From Pseudonocardia humida (GTDB lineage Bacteria; Actinomycetota; Actinomycetes; Mycobacteriales; Pseudonocardiaceae), in assembly GCF_023898865.1 (NCBI RefSeq), contig NZ_JAGSOV010000023.1, positions 1 to 64,000 of the forward strand: 64,000 nucleotides of DNA. The letters run 5' to 3'. This document shows positions 1 to 10,133 of this stretch, piece by piece. The stretch's first letter is position 1. Every line of letters starts with the position of its first letter. The translations under genes were made by a program, and so were the position numbers. The notes beneath the pieces are model-generated. The model worked only from the letters and a program-made list of their open reading frames with translations. It made no database searches and was not told where the DNA came from.

Positions 1-348
1 CCCGCCGGGGGGGGCCGGCCGCCCCCCCGCCGCCGGGCGGCCGCGGCCGCCGCGGCGGCCGCGGCCGGCGGTGCCGGCCTCGACGGCGTGCAGGTGGCCG
101 AGCTGCACGCCCCGTTCAGCTCGCAGGAGCTGCTGCTGCGCCGCGAGCTCGGGCTGCCCGGCTCGGTGCGGGTCAACCCGTCGGGCGGGGCGCTGTGCGG
201 CAACCCGATGTTCGCCGCCGGGCTGATCCGGATCGGCGAGGCGGCCACCCGGGTCATGGACGGCAGCGCCGACCGGGTACTGGCGCACGCCACCAACGGG
301 CCGGCGCTGCAGCAGAACCTGGTGTGCGTGATGGAAGGACGGGCCTGA
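1..348 (+). CDS. ltp4: Thiolase-like lipid-transfer protein, C-terminal part (Ltp4-like)
   Basis: This is the C-terminal part of a thiolase-fold SCP-x type protein that runs off the left edge. The segment from about codon 25 onward has the family pattern VAELHAPFSS, then VNPSGGALCGNP, then a GxxAxxVM helix. The next gene is a 397-residue thiolase homologue and the one after is an LLM flavoprotein, the same content as Rv3520c-Rv3523 of M. tuberculosis, so the shorter Ltp4 is the best equivalent. A role in steroid side-chain metabolism is inferred. The first 71 bases are only G and C and translate to low-complexity P/R/A, which does not look like thiolase and may be a contig-edge error. The stop overlaps the next ATG (TGATG). 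Confidence 0.7.
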   Translation, partial: PAGGGRPPPRRRAAAAAAAAAAGGAGLDGVQVAELHAPFSSQELLLRRELGLPGSVRVNPSGGALCGNPMFAAGLIRIGEAATRVMDGSADRVLAHATNGPALQQNLVCVMEGRA

Positions 349-1541
349 TGGCCGGGTCGACGGGGCAGCTCGCCGCGGTGCTGGGCACCGGGCAGACCCG
401 GCACGTCACCCGGCGCACCGACGTGTCGATGGCCGGGCTGTGCCGGGAGGCGATCGACCGGGCGCTGGCCGACGCCGACGTGGCCATGACCGACATCGAC
501 GCGGTGGTCCTGGGCAAGGCCCCGGACCTGTTCGAGGGCGTCATGATGCCGGAGCTGATGCTGGCCGACGCCATCGGCGCCATCGGCAAGCCGCTGCTGC
601 GGGTGCACACGGCGGGCTCGGTCGGCGGCTCGACCGCCGTCGTGGCCACGAGCCTGGTGCAGGCGGGCGTGCACCGGCGGGTGCTCGCGGTGGCGTTCGA
701 GAAGCAGTCCGAGTCCAACGCGATGTGGGCGCTGTCGATCGTGCCGCCGTTCTCGATGCCGGTCGGGGCGGGGGCGGGCGGCTACTTCGCCCCGCACGTG
801 CGCTCCTACATCCGCCGCTCCGGCGCGCCGGAGCACATCGGGGCCATGGTCGCGGTGAAGGACCGCCGCAACGGCGCCCGCAACCCCTACGCGCACCTGC
901 ACCAGCCCGACATCACGCTGGAGTCGGTGCGGGCCTCGGCCGTGCTGTGGGACCCGATCCGCTACGACGAGACCTGCCCCTCCTCCGACGGCGCCTGCGC
1001 CGTCGTGATCGGCGACGAGGCCGCTGGGGACGCCGCCGACCGCCCGGCCTGGGTGCACGCCACCGCGATGCGCACCGAGCCGACCACCTTCGCCGGCCGC
1101 GACCAGGTCAACCCGGCCGCGGGCCGGGAGGCGGCGGCCGCGCTGTGGGCGCAGGCCGGGATCGTCGACCCGCTGGCCGAGATCGACGTCGCCGAGATCT
1201 ACGTGCCGTTCTCCTGGTTCGAGCCGATGTGGCTGGAGAACCTGGGCTTCGTCGCGGAGGGCCAGGGCTGGCGCCTGGTCGAGGCGGGCGAGACGGCGAT
1301 CGGCGGGCGGCTGCCGGTGAACCCGTCGGGTGGGGTGCTGTCGTCCAACCCGATCGGCGCGTCGGGCCTGCTGCGCTTCGCGGAGTCGGCGATGCAGGTG
1401 ATGGGCCGGGCGGGCGAGCACCAGGTGGAGGGGGCCCGCACCGCGCTCGGGCACGCCTACGGCGGCGGGTCGCAGTTCTTCTCGATGTGGGTGGTCGCCG
1501 GCCACAAGCCGGGCGCGGACGGGCCGGGGACCCGCGGGTGA
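348..1541 (+). CDS. ltp3: Thiolase-like lipid-transfer protein (Ltp3-like)
   Basis: A 397-residue thiolase-superfamily protein of the SCP-x/lipid-transfer type. It shows the SAVAxFEKQSESN-like region after a GGS turn (about residues 95-130), a SSDGACAVVIG segment near 225, and the C-terminal VNPSGGVLSSNPIGASG motif. These proteins are non-classical thiolases or aldolases acting on steroid side-chain CoA thioesters, usually with a DUF35 partner; none is visible here because the window starts inside the upstream gene. The ATG overlaps the upstream stop by one base, and the downstream GTG overlaps this stop, so the three genes are translationally coupled. The exact substrate is not shown by the sequence. 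Confidence 0.75.
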   Translation: MAGSTGQLAAVLGTGQTRHVTRRTDVSMAGLCREAIDRALADADVAMTDIDAVVLGKAPDLFEGVMMPELMLADAIGAIGKPLLRVHTAGSVGGSTAVVATSLVQAGVHRRVLAVAFEKQSESNAMWALSIVPPFSMPVGAGAGGYFAPHVRSYIRRSGAPEHIGAMVAVKDRRNGARNPYAHLHQPDITLESVRASAVLWDPIRYDETCPSSDGACAVVIGDEAAGDAADRPAWVHATAMRTEPTTFAGRDQVNPAAGREAAAALWAQAGIVDPLAEIDVAEIYVPFSWFEPMWLENLGFVAEGQGWRLVEAGETAIGGRLPVNPSGGVLSSNPIGASGLLRFAESAMQVMGRAGEHQVEGARTALGHAYGGGSQFFSMWVVAGHKPGADGPGTRG

Positions 1542-2404
1542 GGTTCAGCCTGACCATCGCCCTGAGCCCGCTGGACGAGCTGCTGGAGCTGGCCCGCACG
1601 GCCGAGGAGTGCGGGTTCGCCTCGGTGGCCCTGCCCGACTCGGTGTTCTTCGCCGAGCAGGTGTCCGCCCGCTACCCCTACACGCCCGACGGCGGCCGGT
1701 TCTGGGACGCCGACACCCCCTGGATCGACCCGTTCGTCGCGGCCGCCGCGATGGGCGCGGTCACCAGCCGGATCCGCTTCTACACCTCGGTGCTCAAGCT
1801 GGGCTCGCGGCACCCGGTGCCGCTGGCCCGCCAGGTGGGGTCCACGGCGGTGATCACCGGCGACCGGTTCGGGCTGGGCGTGGGCCTGGGCTGGGCGCCG
1901 GAGGAGTTCGAGTGGTGCGGGGTCCCCTACGCCCACCGCGGCCGCCGCGGCGACGAGGCGATCGAGGTGCTACGGCTGATCCTGGGCGGCGGGATGGTGG
2001 AGCACCACGGCGAGTTCTACGACTTCGACGCGCTGCGGATGAGCCCGGCGCCGACCGAGCGGGTGCCGATCTACGTCGGCGGGCACAGCCCCGCCGGCCT
2101 GCGCCGGGCCGCCCGGCACGACGGCTGGAGCTCGGCGATGATCACCTTCGACGACCTGCGCGCGACGATCGAGCAGTTGCGCGCGCTGCGCGCCGAGGCG
2201 GGTCGCGCCGACGAGCCGTTCGAGGTCCAGGCCGTGTGCGTCGACCGCTTCGGCCTCGACGGCTACCGCAGCCAGGCGGAGATCGGGGTGACCGACGCCA
2301 TCGTCATGCCGTGGGCGCTGGACGGCACCGGCTTCCACGCACCCCTCCCGGCCAAGCAGGCCAGCATCCGCCGCTTCGCCGACGAGGTCATCTCCCCCTG
2401 GTGA
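1538..2404 (+). CDS. LLM-class flavin-dependent oxidoreductase (Rv3520c-like)
   Basis: A 288-residue luciferase-like monooxygenase (F420 or FMN dependent). Features include the N-terminal TIALSPLDELLELARTAEE helix, DSVFF, the TSVLKLGSRHPVPLARQ segment, and the FGLGVGLGWAPEEFEWCGV loop followed by HRGRRGDEAIEVLR, typical of the family. I chose the GTG at 1538 because it overlaps the ltp3 stop as GTGA and begins exactly at the conserved first strand. Rv3520c sits beside ltp3/ltp4 in M. tuberculosis within the KstR regulon, so a steroid-related redox role is likely, but the substrate is unknown. It ends just before the long hairpin at 2405. Confidence 0.8.
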   Translation: MRFSLTIALSPLDELLELARTAEECGFASVALPDSVFFAEQVSARYPYTPDGGRFWDADTPWIDPFVAAAAMGAVTSRIRFYTSVLKLGSRHPVPLARQVGSTAVITGDRFGLGVGLGWAPEEFEWCGVPYAHRGRRGDEAIEVLRLILGGGMVEHHGEFYDFDALRMSPAPTERVPIYVGGHSPAGLRRAARHDGWSSAMITFDDLRATIEQLRALRAEAGRADEPFEVQAVCVDRFGLDGYRSQAEIGVTDAIVMPWALDGTGFHAPLPAKQASIRRFADEVISPW

Positions 2405-2471
2405 CCCCCCGTCGAGAACGAAGCTGTCGTCGTTTTGGACCGGTCCAAACGACAACAAGTTCGTTCTCGAC

Positions 2472-2477
<6 letters not shown>
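2405..2477. terminator. Long near-perfect inverted repeat between convergent genes
   Basis: The left half (2405-2441) and right half (2442-2477) can form a stem of about 36 bp. The outer 18 bp, including GTCGAGAACGAA, pair perfectly; the middle has a few mismatches; the centre is GGACCGGTCC. It lies between the convergent LLM gene and alcohol dehydrogenase gene, so a bidirectional transcription terminator is the simplest role. There is no T tract. A second stem (G-run, TCCG ... CGGA, C-run) follows immediately. Confidence 0.7.
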
Positions 2478-2580
<103 letters not shown>

Positions 2581-2595
2581 CAGGGGGGTGGGGGG

Positions 2596-3711
2596 TCAGG
2601 TGTCGTGCAGGACCACGCCGCGGATGGTGCGGCCGGCGTGCATGTCCTGGTAGCCCTGGTTGACCTCGTCGAGCCGGTAGGTCGTGGTGATCAGCTCGTC
2701 GAGCTTGAGCCGGCCCGCCCGGTACAGCTGGGCCAGCTTGGTGATCTCGTGCGGCGGGGTGCCCATCCCGAAGAGCACGCCCTGGATGCGCTTCTGCATC
2801 ATCGACAGCAGCCAGAAGTTGATCGGCGCGCCCTCGTCGGCGATGTCGCCGATGCCGGTGACGACCACCGTGCCCATCTTCGCGATCGCGTTGACGGCCT
2901 GCGCGACGTGCTCGCCGGTGGTGACGCCGACGGCGACGATCGCGGCGTGCGCGCCCTGGCCGCCGGTGACCGAGCGGGCGAACTCGGCCGCCTCGTCGAT
3001 GCCGGCGAAGGCGTGGGTGGCGCCCAGCTCGAGCGCCTTCTCCCGCTTGAACGGCGCCGGGTCGGCCGCGATGACGTGCGCCGCGCCGCGGGCGGCCGCG
3101 CCCTGCACGGCGTTGATCCCGACCCCGCCGGTGCCCATCACGATCACCGTGTCGCCCGCGCGGACCCCAGCGCCGTACTCGGCCGACCCCCAGCCGGTCG
3201 GCACCCCGCAGCTGAGCAGGGCGGCCACCGGGAACGGGATGTCGTCTCCGATCTTGGTGAGCGAGTACTCGGGCACGACGGCGTGCTCGGCGAACGTGCC
3301 GACCATCGTCATCTGCCCGACGTCGGCGCCGCCGCGGTGGGCCCGGTAGGTGCCGTCGGGCATGCCGCCGGCCAGGGCGGACATCCCCAGGTCGCAGAGG
3401 TTGCCCCCGCCGCAGACGCACGCGGGGCAGCGCCCGCAGGTCGGCACGAACTGGGCGACGACGTGGTCGCCGACGGCCAGCGCCCGCACGCCGGGCCCCA
3501 CCGCCTCCACCACCCCGGCGCCCTCGTGGCCGCCGATCAGCGGGAGCTTCCCGACCGGCATGTCGCCGGTGGCGGCGTGGTCGTCGGAGTGGCAGAGCCC
3601 GGCCGCGACGAACCGGACGAGCACCTCGTGCTCGGCCGGCTCGTCCAGGTCGACCTCGATCACCTGCCACGTGCCGGGCTGCTCCAGCAACGCTGCTGCG
3701 CGGGTCCTCAT
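2596..3711 (-). CDS. Zinc-dependent alcohol dehydrogenase (NDMA-dependent type)
   Basis: A 371-residue medium-chain dehydrogenase. It has the catalytic-zinc region GLCHSDDHAATGD (about 38-50), GHEGAGVVEAVG (about 61-72), the structural-zinc cysteines in CGRCPACxxGGGNLC (about 92-106), and the nucleotide-binding GTGGVGINA (about 194). It resembles the actinobacterial mycofactocin/NDMA-dependent alcohol dehydrogenases. The start ATG follows GAGGAGCCGTGCC. It begins 30 bp after cyp125 on the same strand, so it may oxidise the C26 alcohol made by CYP125 towards the acid; that substrate is an inference. Confidence 0.8.
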   Translation of the reverse strand: MRTRAAALLEQPGTWQVIEVDLDEPAEHEVLVRFVAAGLCHSDDHAATGDMPVGKLPLIGGHEGAGVVEAVGPGVRALAVGDHVVAQFVPTCGRCPACVCGGGNLCDLGMSALAGGMPDGTYRAHRGGADVGQMTMVGTFAEHAVVPEYSLTKIGDDIPFPVAALLSCGVPTGWGSAEYGAGVRAGDTVIVMGTGGVGINAVQGAAARGAAHVIAADPAPFKREKALELGATHAFAGIDEAAEFARSVTGGQGAHAAIVAVGVTTGEHVAQAVNAIAKMGTVVVTGIGDIADEGAPINFWLLSMMQKRIQGVLFGMGTPPHEITKLAQLYRAGRLKLDELITTTYRLDEVNQGYQDMHAGRTIRGVVLHDT

Positions 3712-3741
3712 GGCACGGCTCCTCAGGGGCTCGAGGCAGAT

Positions 3742-4971
3742 CTAGGGGGCGTAGCGGACCGGGAACTTCTTGATGCCGTTGAGCCAGCCCGAGCGCAGCC
3801 GCACCGGGTCGCCCGCGCGGGCGATGTCGGGCATGTGGTCGGCGATGGCGGTGAAGATGAGGTCGATCTCCAGCCGGGCCAGGTTGGCCCCGATGCAGTA
3901 GTGCGCGCCGCGCCCGCCGAAGCCCAGGTGCGGGTTCGGGTCGCGGGTGATGTCGAAGCGCTCCGGGGCGGTGAAGACCTCTTCGTCGAAGTTCGCGGAG
4001 CTGTAGAACAACCCGACGCGGTCGCCCTTGCGGATGCGCTGCCCGCCGAGCTCGGTGTCGGCCGTCGCGGTGCGCTGGAACACCACCACCGGGGTCGAGT
4101 AGCGCACGATCTCGTCGGCCGCCGTCTTCGGGCGCTCGGCCTTGTAGAGATCCCACTGCTCGGGGTTGTCCAGGAACGCCAGCATCCCGTGGGTGATCGC
4201 GTTGCGGGTGGTCTCGTTGCCGGCCACGGCCAGCAGCAGCACGAAGAAGCCGAACTCGTCGGACGAGAGCGCCGAGCCGCCCACGTCGGCCTGCACGAGC
4301 AAGGTGGCGATGTCGTCCATCGGGCAGCCCTTGCGCTGCTCGGCCATGCCCATGGCGTAGCCCAGCAGCTCCGCCGCCGCGAGCTGCGGGTCGTCGGTGC
4401 TCTCCGGGTCGTCGCCGGAGATCATCTGGTTGGACCAGGCGAAGATCTTGCGCCGGTCGTCCTGCGGGATCCCGAGCAGCTCGGCGATGGCCTGCAGGGG
4501 CAGCTCGCTGGCCACGTCGTAGACGAAGTCGCCGGTGCCCTCGGCGAGGGCCGCGGCGACGATGCGCTCGGCCCGCTCGGCGAGCGCGTCGCGCAGCCCG
4601 TTGATCGCGCGCGGGGTGAACCCGCGGGAGACGATCCCGCGCAGGGCCGTGTGCTGGGGCGGGTCGATGTTGAGCAGGATCAGCCGCTGGGTCTCCAGGT
4701 GCTCCTCGGCCGCCCCGGCGCCCACCCGGATCAGCGCGCACTTCTCCCAGCTGGAGAACAGCCTGCTGTCCAGCGAGACGGTGCGGACGTCGGCGTGGCG
4801 GGTGACCGCCCAGAAGCCGTCGTCGTCGAACCCGGCGCTGCCGCGCGGCTGGGCGTTCCACCAGACCGGCGCGGTGCGGCGCAGCTCGGCCAGCTCCGCG
4901 AGCGGCACGCCGCGGGTGTAGATGTCCGGGTCGGTGAGGTCGAACCCGTCCGGGATGCGGGCAGCGGTCAC
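3742..4971 (-). CDS. cyp125: Cytochrome P450, steroid C26-monooxygenase (CYP125-like)
   Basis: A P450 of about 409 residues that matches CYP125 in its N-terminal half (VWWNAQPRG, FWAVTRHADVR, RLFSSWEKCA). It has the I-helix AGNETT (about 260), ExxR in EIVRY (about 287), and the haem loop FGGRGAHYCIGANLA with the cysteine ligand near 369. CYP125 hydroxylates and further oxidises the C26 methyl of cholesterol/cholest-4-en-3-one to start side-chain degradation. I prefer the GTG at 4971 because GGAGG lies five bases before it; a TTG at 4983 would add four residues. A consensus KstR operator (4985-4998) lies directly upstream. Confidence 0.88.
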   Translation of the reverse strand: MTAARIPDGFDLTDPDIYTRGVPLAELAELRRTAPVWWNAQPRGSAGFDDDGFWAVTRHADVRTVSLDSRLFSSWEKCALIRVGAGAAEEHLETQRLILLNIDPPQHTALRGIVSRGFTPRAINGLRDALAERAERIVAAALAEGTGDFVYDVASELPLQAIAELLGIPQDDRRKIFAWSNQMISGDDPESTDDPQLAAAELLGYAMGMAEQRKGCPMDDIATLLVQADVGGSALSSDEFGFFVLLLAVAGNETTRNAITHGMLAFLDNPEQWDLYKAERPKTAADEIVRYSTPVVVFQRTATADTELGGQRIRKGDRVGLFYSSANFDEEVFTAPERFDITRDPNPHLGFGGRGAHYCIGANLARLEIDLIFTAIADHMPDIARAGDPVRLRSGWLNGIKKFPVRYAP

Positions 4972-4984
4972 AGGCACCTCCAAG

Positions 4985-4998
4985 TGGAACGTGTTCTA
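4985..4998. promoter_or_regulatory. KstR operator, cyp125 side
   Basis: The sequence TGGAACGTGTTCTA fits the published KstR consensus TnnAACnnGTTnnA at every defined base. It lies 14 bp upstream of the cyp125 GTG, in a position to block that promoter. A kstR gene is present in this window at 12578. Confidence 0.8.
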
Positions 4999-5063
4999 CG
5001 GGAGTCAAGCACAGCGGTGGACCCAGCGGAACCGCCGCCGAGAAGCGGGCGGTTGTCCCACTA

Positions 5064-5077
5064 GAGAACGTGTTCTA
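5064..5077. promoter_or_regulatory. KstR operator, fadA5 side
   Basis: GAGAACGTGTTCTA matches the KstR consensus at all defined bases except the first (G for T). It overlaps the -10-like TAGTTT (5076-5081), which ends six bases before the fadA5 ATG. No ribosome-binding site is visible between them, so fadA5 probably has a leaderless transcript repressed by KstR. Confidence 0.75.
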
Positions 5078-5078
5078 G

Positions 5079-6218
<1,140 letters not shown>

Positions 6219-6234
6219 CCCACGGAGGAACGCA

Positions 6235-7395
6235 GTGACCGACACGGCAGGGCCCGACACGGCGGCCGGCGACAGCGTCCGCACCATCGACGTCGGACGA
6301 GCGCCCACCCGGTTCGCCCGGGGCTGGCACTGCCTCGGCCTGGCCGAGCCGTTCCGGGACGGGAAGCCGCACGCGGTCGAGGCCTTCGGCACCAAGCTGG
6401 TGGTCTTCGCCGACTCCCACGGCGCCCTGCACGTCCTGGACGCCTACTGCCGGCACATGGGCGGCGACCTCAGCCAGGGCAGCGTCAAGGGCGACGCGCT
6501 GGCCTGCCCCTTCCACGACTGGCGCTGGGCCGGCACCGGCCGCTGCGTCGCAATCCCCTACGCGAAGCGCGTGCCGCCGCGGGCCAGGACGCGCGCGTGG
6601 ACGGTGCTGGAGGAGAACCGCCAGCTGTTCGTGTGGCACGACCCGCAGGGCGCCCCCCCGCCGGCCGAGGTGACGATCCCGCGCATCCCCGGCGCGTTCT
6701 CGGACGAGTGGAGCAACTGGACCTGGGACTCCATCCGCATCGACGGGGCCCACTGCCGCGAGATCGTCGACAACGTCGTGGACATGGCGCACTTCTTCTA
6801 CGTGCACTTCGCGTTCCCGATGGCGTTCCGCAACGTCTTCGAGGGCCACGTCGCCACCCAGTACCTCGACTCCCGCGGCCGCCCCGACGTCGGCTCGGGC
6901 ACCGGCTACGCCGGCCGGGACACGATGCTGCGGTCCGAGGCGTCCTACTACGGCCCCTCGTACATGATCGACTACCTGTGGAACACGATCCACGGCTACA
7001 CCGTCGAGACGGTGCTGATCAACTGCCACTACCCGGTGAGCCCGGACGCCTTCGTCCTGCAGTGGGGCGCGATCGTGAAGAAGCCACCGGGCGTCTCCGT
7101 CTCCGACGCCGACGCGATGGCCGCGAAGTTCGCCAAGGGCACCGGCGTCGGCTTCGAGCAGGACGTGGCCATCTGGAAGAACAAGACCCGCATCGACAAC
7201 CCGCTGCTCTGCGACGGCGACGGCCCCGTCTACCAGCTGCGCCGCTGGTACGAGCAGTTCTACGTCGACGTCGAGGACGTCACCCCGCAGATGACCGACC
7301 GGTTCGAGTTCGAGGTCGACACCACCCGCGCGGTGGCCGCGTGGGAGCAGGAGGTCGCCGAGAACCTGCGCCGCCGCGAGGCCGCGGCCACGTGA
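6235..7395 (+). CDS. kshA: 3-ketosteroid 9-alpha-hydroxylase, Rieske oxygenase subunit KshA
   Basis: A 386-residue Rieske non-haem iron oxygenase. The [2Fe-2S] ligands are Cys72-x-His74 and Cys91-x2-His94. The mononuclear iron site is His186, His191 (DMAHFFYVH) and Asp310 (FEQDVAIW). KshA with reductase KshB hydroxylates C9 of androstadienedione-type steroids or their CoA esters, which opens ring B. The GTG start follows GGAGGA by six bases. The reductase gene is at 30091 rather than adjacent, as in M. tuberculosis. Confidence 0.92.
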   Translation: MTDTAGPDTAAGDSVRTIDVGRAPTRFARGWHCLGLAEPFRDGKPHAVEAFGTKLVVFADSHGALHVLDAYCRHMGGDLSQGSVKGDALACPFHDWRWAGTGRCVAIPYAKRVPPRARTRAWTVLEENRQLFVWHDPQGAPPPAEVTIPRIPGAFSDEWSNWTWDSIRIDGAHCREIVDNVVDMAHFFYVHFAFPMAFRNVFEGHVATQYLDSRGRPDVGSGTGYAGRDTMLRSEASYYGPSYMIDYLWNTIHGYTVETVLINCHYPVSPDAFVLQWGAIVKKPPGVSVSDADAMAAKFAKGTGVGFEQDVAIWKNKTRIDNPLLCDGDGPVYQLRRWYEQFYVDVEDVTPQMTDRFEFEVDTTRAVAAWEQEVAENLRRREAAAT

Positions 7396-7628
7396 GCGAC
7401 ACCGCAGCCGACCGCCGCGAGTTCCTGGGGTCCGGCCTCGTCGACGTCGCGTGCGCCCGCTGCGGCGCCGGCGTGCGCGTCCGCAAGACCAGCGCCGAGC
7501 ACACCAGCATCCAGTGGAGCACCGCGGCCCAGCGCCGCTGCGAGGCCTTCGCCCTCCGCACCGGCTGCCCCGCCCTGCGCCGGAGCATCGAGGACGCGGT
7601 CGAGTCCGGTCGCCTCCTGGTGGGGTGA
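7392..7628 (+). CDS. Small cysteine-containing protein coupled to kshA, unknown function
   Basis: A 78-residue protein starting with a GTG that overlaps the kshA stop (GTGA). It contains CARCGAGVRVRK near residue 17, then HTSIQW, then two further cysteines (RRCEAF and GCPAL) and an amphipathic C-terminal helix. The C-x2-C plus two cysteines could bind zinc or iron. Its tight coupling to kshA suggests a role with the Rieske oxygenase, such as assembly or electron transfer, but this is inference. I do not recognise a named family. Confidence 0.65.
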   Translation: MSDTAADRREFLGSGLVDVACARCGAGVRVRKTSAEHTSIQWSTAAQRRCEAFALRTGCPALRRSIEDAVESGRLLVG

Positions 7629-7634
7629 GCTGGC

Positions 7635-8807
7635 TCAGCCCGCCGTCAGCACCAGCCCGCTGGTGGGCACCCCGGTTCCCGCGGTCACCACCACGTTGCG
7701 CACATCGGCCACCTGGTTCACCGAGCTGCCCCGGATCTGGCGCACCCCTTCGGCCAGCCCGTTCATCCCGTGGATGTAGGCCTCCCCCAGCTGCCCGCCG
7801 TGCGGGTTGACCGGCAGCACCCCGCCGAGCTCGATCCCGCCGTCGGCGATGAGGTGCCGCGCCTCCCCGCGCCCGCAGAACCCCAGCTCCTCCAGCTGCA
7901 CCAGCACGAACGGGGTGAAGTGGTCGTAGAGCATGCCGACCTGCACGTCGCCCGGCCCGATCCCGGCCTGCGCCCACAGCTGGGCGGCCACCACCCCGAG
8001 CTCGGGCAGCCCGGTGAGGTCGTCGCGGTAGTAGCTGGTCATGGTGAACTGGTCGGCCCCGCTGCCCTGGGCGGCCGCGGCGATCACCGCGGGCGGGTGC
8101 GGCAGGTCGCGGGCCCGCTCGGTGCCGGTGACGACCACGGCCACCGCCCCGTCGCTCTCCTGGCAGCAGTCCAGCAGGTGCAGCGGCTCGACGATCCACC
8201 GCGACGCCTGGTGCTCGGCGAGGGTGATCGGGCGGCCGTGGAACCAGGCGCGCGGGTTGGTCGCGGCGTGGCGGCGCATCGCGACCGCGACCCGGCCGAA
8301 GTCCTCGCTGGTGGCCCCGAACTCGTGCAGGTAGCGCTGGGCGAACATGGCCACCGTCGCCGCCGGCGTGGCCAGGCCGACCGGGTACTGCCAGCCGTTG
8401 TCGATGCCGCCGGAGGTGGGCGCGGCCGTGGCGCCGGCCGCCATCCGCCCGAACCGGTGCCCCGAGCGCTCGTTGAACGCCCGGTAGCAGACCACGACGT
8501 CGGCGAGGCCGGTGGCCACGGCCATCGCCGCGTGCCCGACGGTCGCGCAGGCGGCCCCGCCGCCGTAGCCGATCTGGCCGAAGAACCGCAGCCGCGGCAC
8601 GCCGAGCTCGCGGGCCACGGCGATCTCGGCGTTGGCGTCCATCGAGAAGGTCACCAGCCCGTCGACGTCGGACGGGCCCAGCCCGGCGTCGGCGAGCGCG
8701 GCCCGCACGGCCTCGGCGGCCAGCCGCAGCTCGCTGCGCCCGGAGTCCTTGGAGAACTCGGTGGCCCCGATCCCGACCACCGACGCCGCCCCGGACAGCC
8801 CGATCAC
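7635..8807 (-). CDS. ltp2: Steroid side-chain retro-aldolase Ltp2 (thiolase-like)
   Basis: A 390-residue thiolase-fold protein of the size of Rv3540c (Ltp2). Ltp2 with the DUF35 domain of ChsH2 cleaves the 17-hydroxy C22-CoA steroid to androstenedione and propionyl-CoA. Characteristic segments are VVGIGATEFSKDSGRSELRL, the YDHFTPFVLVQLEELGFC motif near 300, and LPVNPHGGQLGEAY with the following HGMNGLAEG. It is the last gene of the chsE1-chsE2-chsH2-chsH1-ltp2 operon. Its ATG overlaps the chsH1 stop (ATGA). Confidence 0.88.
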   Translation of the reverse strand: MIGLSGAASVVGIGATEFSKDSGRSELRLAAEAVRAALADAGLGPSDVDGLVTFSMDANAEIAVARELGVPRLRFFGQIGYGGGAACATVGHAAMAVATGLADVVVCYRAFNERSGHRFGRMAAGATAAPTSGGIDNGWQYPVGLATPAATVAMFAQRYLHEFGATSEDFGRVAVAMRRHAATNPRAWFHGRPITLAEHQASRWIVEPLHLLDCCQESDGAVAVVVTGTERARDLPHPPAVIAAAAQGSGADQFTMTSYYRDDLTGLPELGVVAAQLWAQAGIGPGDVQVGMLYDHFTPFVLVQLEELGFCGRGEARHLIADGGIELGGVLPVNPHGGQLGEAYIHGMNGLAEGVRQIRGSSVNQVADVRNVVVTAGTGVPTSGLVLTAG

Positions 8808-9220
8808 GGCAGCACCACCCGGACGGTTCCGGTGACGTGGTCACCCAGGGAGCACCGGCCGACCACCCCGACCACCACCTCGTCACCGTCCGGGCCCGCG
8901 GCGACCTCGGCCACCCGGCCGCCCAGCACCAGCTCATCACCGGCGTAGCAGGGCACCCCGAGCCGGATCGACACCGCCCGGACCACCGCCCCCGGGCCCG
9001 CCCAGTCGGTGACGCAGCGCTGGACCAGCCCGGTGGTGGTGAGGATGTTGAGGAAGATGTCCTGCGAGCCGCGCGCGACCGCGGCGGCCCGGTCGTGGTG
9101 CACGTCCTGGAAGTCGCGGGTGGCCAGCGCGGTCGACACGACGAACGTGGTGGTGACGTCCAGGCGCAGCGCGGGCAGCTCGGTGCCGACCGCGGGCGGG
9201 GCCGCGGGCGCCCGGCTCAC
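8804..9220 (-). CDS. chsH1: MaoC-like hydratase small subunit ChsH1
   Basis: A 138-residue hot-dog fold protein with the MaoC hydratase pattern TRDFQDVHHDRAAAVARG (about 32-50), where the Asp and His are the expected catalytic pair. It then has DIFLNILTTTGLVQRCVTDW. ChsH1 pairs with ChsH2 to hydrate the C17(20) double bond of the three-carbon side-chain CoA ester. The GTG start overlaps the chsH2 stop and the end overlaps the ltp2 start, so the subunits are translationally coupled. Length and order equal Rv3541c. Confidence 0.88.
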   Translation of the reverse strand: MSRAPAAPPAVGTELPALRLDVTTTFVVSTALATRDFQDVHHDRAAAVARGSQDIFLNILTTTGLVQRCVTDWAGPGAVVRAVSIRLGVPCYAGDELVLGGRVAEVAAGPDGDEVVVGVVGRCSLGDHVTGTVRVVLP

Positions 9221-10133
9221 CGCGGCCGCCACGCCGGCAGCACCAGCTCGTCGTCGATCCGGTCGAGGCCGACCTCGACGGGCAGCCCGACCCGGACCGC
9301 GCCCGGCTCGACCCCGCGCAGCTCCCCCAGCACCCGCACGCCCTCCTCCAGCTCGACCAGCGCGACCACGAACGGCGCCCGCCTGCCCGGCAGCGGCGGG
9401 TGGTGGTGCACGACGAAGCTGTAGACCTCGCCGCGGCCCGAGGCGACCACGTAGCCGGGTCGGGTGGCCCCGCAGCGCGGGCACATCGGCCCGGGCGGGT
9501 GCCGCAGCGCCCCGCACCCGCCGCAGCGCTGGATGCGCAGCTCGCCGACCGCCGTACCCTCCCAGAAGTAGGCGGTGTCCCGGTTGACCTGCGGCCGGGG
9601 CACCTCCCGCGGCGGCTCCGGCGGAGGGGGCGGGCGGAACTTGAGGATGCGGAACATCATCTCGGCGACCGGCTCGTCGTCGACGGTCCAGGTGCTCACC
9701 GTCGTCACGAACCAGCCCTCGCCCAGCGCGGTGCGCTTGGGCCCGGCGACGCCGGTGAGCCGCGAGCGGATCGCGAGCCGCTCGCCGGGCCGCAGCACCC
9801 GCGCGTAGGTCTGGGCGCAGTCGGTGGCCACCACCGAGGTGAAACCGGCCTCGTCGAGCACGGCGCTCATCGCGCCGAGCGGGTCGTCGGCCGCGCGCCG
9901 GCCGTGCAGCCCTCCCATCGTCCAGACCTGGACCATCGCCGGCGGCGCCTGCCCCGGGTAGGCCGGGTTGGCGTCGCCGAGCGCCTCGGTCCAGTTGTTG
10001 ATCATCGGCTCGTTCACCGGGTCGCGGGCGGGTCGGGGCGCGCAGTCGCCCGCCTCGACCAGCCGTCGGGCCGTCTCCTCGATCCGCCGCGCCGCGTCCG
10101 GCGCGTCGACCGGAGCCGGCGCCACCCCCGCGC

